Assembly: GCA_003246505.1 (NCBI GenBank)
Contig: QKAI01000128.1
Coordinates: forward strand, 1 to 7,513
DNA length: 7,513 nt
DNA from: Spirochaetaceae bacterium
GTDB taxonomy: Bacteria > Spirochaetota > Spirochaetia > DSM-2461
Reading direction: 5' to 3'
A model generated the notes under the pieces. It was not told the DNA's origin. It saw only the letters and a list, made by a program, of their open reading frames with translations, and did no database searches. The translations under genes and the position numbers were made by a program. Positions 4,595 through 7,513 of the stretch are shown here, piece after piece (position 1 is the stretch's first letter; each line of letters begins with the position of its first letter).

Positions 4595-5158
4595 ATGAAC
4601 GTAGGCCAAAGGATTAAAGCACTCCGGGAGGAACGGAAAATCTCCCTGGACGATCTGTCCGAAAGGACCGGTCTCAAGGAGAAGGACATCAGCCGGATCG
4701 AGGAGGGGGCCCTCATCCCCGGTCTGGCACCCCTGGTGAAGATCTCCCGCGTCATGGGCCTGAGGCTGGGAACTTTTCTTGACGACTGCGAGAATATCGG
4801 CCCCGTTGTCACCCGGGCCGGCTCCCGGACGGTGGCCACCCGCTTTTCCGGGCGGGACCGGGCGGAGGAGGCGGATCTGACCTTCCGCTCCCTGGCCCAC
4901 AACAAGGCGGGCCGCCATATGGAACCCTTCATGATTGATATAGAGCCCGCTTCCTCACGGCACGTCAAACTCTCCTCCCACGAGGGTGAGGAATTCCTCT
5001 TCGTCATGGGGGGGAAGGTGGAAGTCCAGTACGGAAAGGACACCACGGTCCTCGAGGAGGGGGATTCGATTTACTACGATTCCGCCGTGCCCCATCACGT
5101 CCACTCCGCCGGCGGGGAGGGCGCGAAGATTCTGGCCGTGGTCTACACCCCCTTCTGA
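4595..5158 (+). CDS. XRE-family regulator with C-terminal cupin sensor domain
   Basis: A 187-aa two-domain transcription factor. Residues 4-62 form a lambda-repressor-type HTH (IKALREERKISLDDLSERTG, then the recognition helix KEKDISRIEEG). Residues about 110-185 form a Cupin_2 barrel: motif 1 SSHEGEEFLFVMGGKVEV (127-144) with H129 and E133, motif 2 GDSIYYDSAVPHHVHSAG (156-173) with H168 and H170. Those His and Glu residues could bind a metal or a small ligand. The family regulates catabolic and amino-acid genes, with the cupin sensing a metabolite. The acyl-CoA ligase starts 10 nt after its stop, a pairing I recall from many genomes, so the ligand may be a carboxylic acid or its CoA ester (inference). 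The divergent azlCD pair is a second possible target. Confidence 0.9.
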   Translation: MNVGQRIKALREERKISLDDLSERTGLKEKDISRIEEGALIPGLAPLVKISRVMGLRLGTFLDDCENIGPVVTRAGSRTVATRFSGRDRAEEADLTFRSLAHNKAGRHMEPFMIDIEPASSRHVKLSSHEGEEFLFVMGGKVEVQYGKDTTVLEEGDSIYYDSAVPHHVHSAGGEGAKILAVVYTPF

Positions 5159-5168
5159 GGCGGCTTCC

Positions 5169-6818
5169 ATGGGCAGAATGATAGAGAAAACCATAGACCG
5201 CGTCCTGCGGGATCTGGCCGAATCCACCCCGGACAGGGAGTTCATCGTCTACTCCGACCGGGGCCTGCGCTGGACCTACGGGGAGTTCGACAAGCGGGTT
5301 AATGACCTGGCCAAGGGGCTTCTGGCCATCGGCCTAGGCAAGGGGGACCATGTGGGGATCTGGGCGACCAACGTCCCCGACTGGCTGACCTTCTTTTTCG
5401 CCACCTCCCGCATCGGTTCCGTTCTGGTGACGGTGAATACGAACTACAAGCTCCACGAGCTGGAGTACCTCATCGGACAGTCGGACATCAAGGCCCTGGC
5501 CATCATAGACGGCTGGCGCGATTCGGACTACGTGAAAATGGTGCAGGAACTGGTCCCCGAGCTGAACCTGAGCGAGCGGGGGCGCCTGACCAGCGAGCGC
5601 TTCCCCTACCTGGAGCATGTGATCTTCCTGGGGGCGAAAAAGCACCGGGGCATGTACAACACCCAGGAGCTCATGCTCATGGGGTCCTATCAGGAGGACG
5701 ACGAGGTCAACGCCCTGAGCAAGATGCTGGACTGCCATGACGTGATCAACATGCAGTATACCTCGGGGACCACCGGTTTCCCCAAGGGGGTGCAGCTCAC
5801 CCATTACAACATCCTGAACAACGGCTACAATATCGGGGAGTGCCAGAAATTCACCGACCGGGAGATCCTCTGCCTGGCCCCGCCCCTCTTCCACTGCTTC
5901 GGCATCGTGCTGGGGGTCATGGCCGTTCTGACCCACGGGGCCGCGGTGGTGCCCATCGAGACCTTCGATCCCCTGGTGGTGATGGCCTCGGTACAGAAGG
6001 AGAGGTGCACCGCCCTCTACGGGGTGCCCACCATGTTCATCGCCGAACTGAACCATCCCATGTTCGACCTCTTCGACCTCTCCTCCCTGCGCACGGGCAT
6101 CATGGCGGGCTCCCTCTGCCCCATGGAGACCATGAAGCAGGTTATCGAAAGGATGAATATGCGGGAGATCACCATCGCCTACGGACTGACCGAAGCCTCT
6201 CCCGTCATGACCCAGACCCGCACCGACGATCCCCTGGAGAAGCGGGTGTCCACGGTGGGCCCCGCCCTTCCCGGCATCGAAGTCAGGGTCCTGGATCCGG
6301 AGACGGGAAAGGAGTGCCCCCCGGAGGTGCAGGGGGAACTCTGCTGCCGGGGCTACAACGTGATGAAGGGCTACTACAAAATGCCCGAAGCCACGGCGGA
6401 GTGCATAGACGGGGAGGGCTGGCTCCATTCGGGGGACCTGGGCATTATGGACGAGGACCGGTTCTTCCGGGTCACCGGGCGGATCAAGGACATGATCATA
6501 CGGGGAGGGGAGAACATCTATCCCCGGGAGATCGAGGAATTTCTCCGACCCTTCGAGGAGATCCAGGACGTGCAGGTGGCCGGCGTGCCCGACGGGAAGT
6601 ACGGAGAACAGGTGGGCGCCTTCATCATTCTCAAGCAGGGCAGGACCCTGACCGGGGAGGAGATCCAGGACCGCTGCCGGGGGGAGATCTCCCGGCACAA
6701 GATCCCCCGATATGTCTTCTTCGTGGACTCCTACCCCATGACGGGGAGCGGCAAAATCCAGAAGTATAAGATGGGCGAGATGGCCCTGGAGCTTCTGAAG
6801 GAGCGTGGGGCGGTTTGA
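5169..6818 (+). CDS. AMP-forming acyl-CoA ligase (fatty-acid type)
   Basis: A 549-aa enzyme of the ANL superfamily, predicted to activate a carboxylic acid with ATP to an acyl-adenylate and then to acyl-CoA. The P-loop YTSGTTGFPKG is at 197-207, the A5 motif YGLTEAS at 338-344, and the A7 region HSGDLG at 420-425 with D423. The hinge GRIKDMIIRGGENIYPREIEE begins at 437. The C-terminal motif PMTGSGKIQK carries the adenylation lysine K529. All key residues are intact and the length fits medium- or long-chain fatty acyl-CoA synthetases; substrate is not decidable. The start is ATG 5169, 8 nt after GAGG that overlaps the preceding stop codon; an ATG at 5178 is an alternative. It is co-transcribed with the XRE-cupin regulator, and its stop overlaps the next gene by 4 nt. 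No signal peptide is present, so it is cytosolic or membrane-associated. Confidence 0.93.
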   Translation: MGRMIEKTIDRVLRDLAESTPDREFIVYSDRGLRWTYGEFDKRVNDLAKGLLAIGLGKGDHVGIWATNVPDWLTFFFATSRIGSVLVTVNTNYKLHELEYLIGQSDIKALAIIDGWRDSDYVKMVQELVPELNLSERGRLTSERFPYLEHVIFLGAKKHRGMYNTQELMLMGSYQEDDEVNALSKMLDCHDVINMQYTSGTTGFPKGVQLTHYNILNNGYNIGECQKFTDREILCLAPPLFHCFGIVLGVMAVLTHGAAVVPIETFDPLVVMASVQKERCTALYGVPTMFIAELNHPMFDLFDLSSLRTGIMAGSLCPMETMKQVIERMNMREITIAYGLTEASPVMTQTRTDDPLEKRVSTVGPALPGIEVRVLDPETGKECPPEVQGELCCRGYNVMKGYYKMPEATAECIDGEGWLHSGDLGIMDEDRFFRVTGRIKDMIIRGGENIYPREIEEFLRPFEEIQDVQVAGVPDGKYGEQVGAFIILKQGRTLTGEEIQDRCRGEISRHKIPRYVFFVDSYPMTGSGKIQKYKMGEMALELLKERGAV

Positions 6819-7513
6819 GATCCCTATCTGCGGGGAGGCTCTCCTTAGCGGTCCTCCTATTTTCTCTTCTCCTCCCTCCCCTTGCGGCGGACAGCGAATA
6901 CATCCTGACCGGGCCCCTCTACGGCAGGAATTACTATCTCCCCCACCTGCCCGTCTACAGTTTTCCCGGATTCTCTCCCCGCTCGGGGGAAAGGGGTGAC
7001 CGGTACCTCTCCCTGTCCTTTACGGGGATTAATGAATTCGTGGCCTACGATGAGGAAACCCTGGCCCTGGACTATGAAAGCTCCGTCCTGGAGGGAAGCT
7101 ACGCCTGGCGTCCCGCGGACAGGCTGATTCTCCGGGCGGACATCCGGCTCATCTCCTACTACGGGGGATTCATGGATCCCCTGATCGAAGGGTTTCACTC
7201 CCTCTTCGGCTTTCCCAACGCCGGACGGGAGCTCTTTGACCGCAACCGGCTGTTCATCGATCTGGATAACCTCTCCGGCCGGGATCTGTATCTGGATTCT
7301 CCCCTTATCGCCCCGGGGGACACGGATCTCTCCGGCGTCTGGACCTTTCGGGAGTCGGCGGATTTCTCCTTCGCCCTGGCCGGAGCCCTCAAACTGCCCA
7401 CCGGATCCCCGGACTGGCTGACCGGTTCCGGGTACGCCGATCTGGGCGTCCAGATTCTGGGGGAGTGGCGCTTCCATCCCCGGTGGTCCCTCCACGGCCA
7501 GGAGGGTATCGTT
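6815..7513 (+). CDS. DUF3187 family exported, probable outer-membrane protein (3' end cut off)
   Basis: The frame stays open for 233 codons to the right edge. A likely signal peptide occupies residues 1-25: basic start (R2, R8), hydrophobic core LSLAVLLFSLLL (9-20), and cleavage after LAA (23-25). The mature part has alternating, aromatic-rich strands ending in polar turns, as in beta-barrels. The segment GGFMDPLIEGFHSLFGFPNAG (117-137), followed by RELFDRNR, and the early GPLYGRNYYLPHL (33-45) match my memory of DUF3187 proteins, whose function is unknown. The start is taken as TTG 6815, overlapping the ligase stop as TTGA, with AAGGAG (6798-6803) 11 nt upstream; no ATG or GTG lies closer to the signal sequence. 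Coupling to the ligase suggests a role in uptake or export of its substrate, as FadL does, but this is inference. Confidence 0.75.
   Translation, partial: MRSLSAGRLSLAVLLFSLLLPPLAADSEYILTGPLYGRNYYLPHLPVYSFPGFSPRSGERGDRYLSLSFTGINEFVAYDEETLALDYESSVLEGSYAWRPADRLILRADIRLISYYGGFMDPLIEGFHSLFGFPNAGRELFDRNRLFIDLDNLSGRDLYLDSPLIAPGDTDLSGVWTFRESADFSFALAGALKLPTGSPDWLTGSGYADLGVQILGEWRFHPRWSLHGQEGIV

Noticed and set aside
6062..6082. Tandem repeat in the ligase (TTCGACCTC twice)
   Set aside because: It encodes FDLFDL in a normal part of the enzyme; two copies of a 9-mer within a coding region with biased codons are unremarkable.
5334..6698. A 454-codon open frame on the minus strand, antisense to the acyl-CoA ligase
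   Set aside because: The translation is rich in His, Gly, Asp and Leu with no domain I recognise, and the plus strand carries a complete ligase with all motifs. Long antisense frames are expected in GC-rich genes with G/C-biased third positions.
5840..6769. A 309-codon plus-strand frame inside the ligase gene
   Set aside because: It is a frame shadow of the ligase: Arg, Gly, His and Pro-rich low-complexity sequence, no ribosome binding site and no recognisable domain.

Overview
The window looks like a compact stretch of a GC-rich bacterial chromosome with AT-rich intergenic gaps. The partial last gene resembles DUF3187 outer-membrane proteins, which points to a diderm. Together with the mix of Clostridium-like regulators and acyl-lipid enzymes, this suggests a free-living spirochaete (Spirochaetales). 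That assignment is an inference from remembered protein families, not from a marker gene. I see no RNA gene, CRISPR array, insertion sequence or phage gene.

Layout. (1) Positions 1-153: the 5' part of an unrecognised minus-strand gene. (2) 154-303: a divergent intergenic gap with a near-consensus plus-strand promoter (TTGAAT, 17 bp, TATAAT), followed by a bacterial acyl-ACP thioesterase (304-1050). (3) A minus-strand pair running toward the thioesterase: a MarR-family regulator (start reassigned to GTG at 1768) and a 101-aa conserved hypothetical protein coupled to it by a GTGA overlap. A 20-bp near-perfect palindrome upstream of marR looks like its operator. (4) Divergent from marR, a plus-strand operon: an excisionase-type HTH protein, a DUF4180 protein (1-nt overlap) and an alpha/beta hydrolase with an intact Ser-Asp-His triad. 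(5) azlC-azlD on the minus strand, a predicted branched-chain amino acid exporter, again joined by a GTGA overlap. (6) Divergent from azlC, a plus-strand operon: an XRE-cupin regulator, a fatty-acid-type acyl-CoA ligase, and a secreted DUF3187 protein that overlaps the ligase stop by 4 nt and runs off the window.

How the parts may work together. Three enzymes handle acyl or ester substrates: the thioesterase frees fatty acids from ACP, the ligase activates carboxylic acids to acyl-CoA, and the hydrolase may cleave esters. The cupin regulator next to the ligase probably senses a related small molecule. These links rest on gene order and are inference. The most interesting regulatory features are the palindrome whose centre holds the false upstream ATG of marR, the overlapping -35 elements between azlC and the XRE-cupin gene, and an azlC promoter so close to its ATG that the transcript may be leaderless. 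The most interesting uncharacterised unit is the HTH/DUF4180/hydrolase operon facing marR. Both convergent gene pairs overlap at their 3' ends with no visible terminator.
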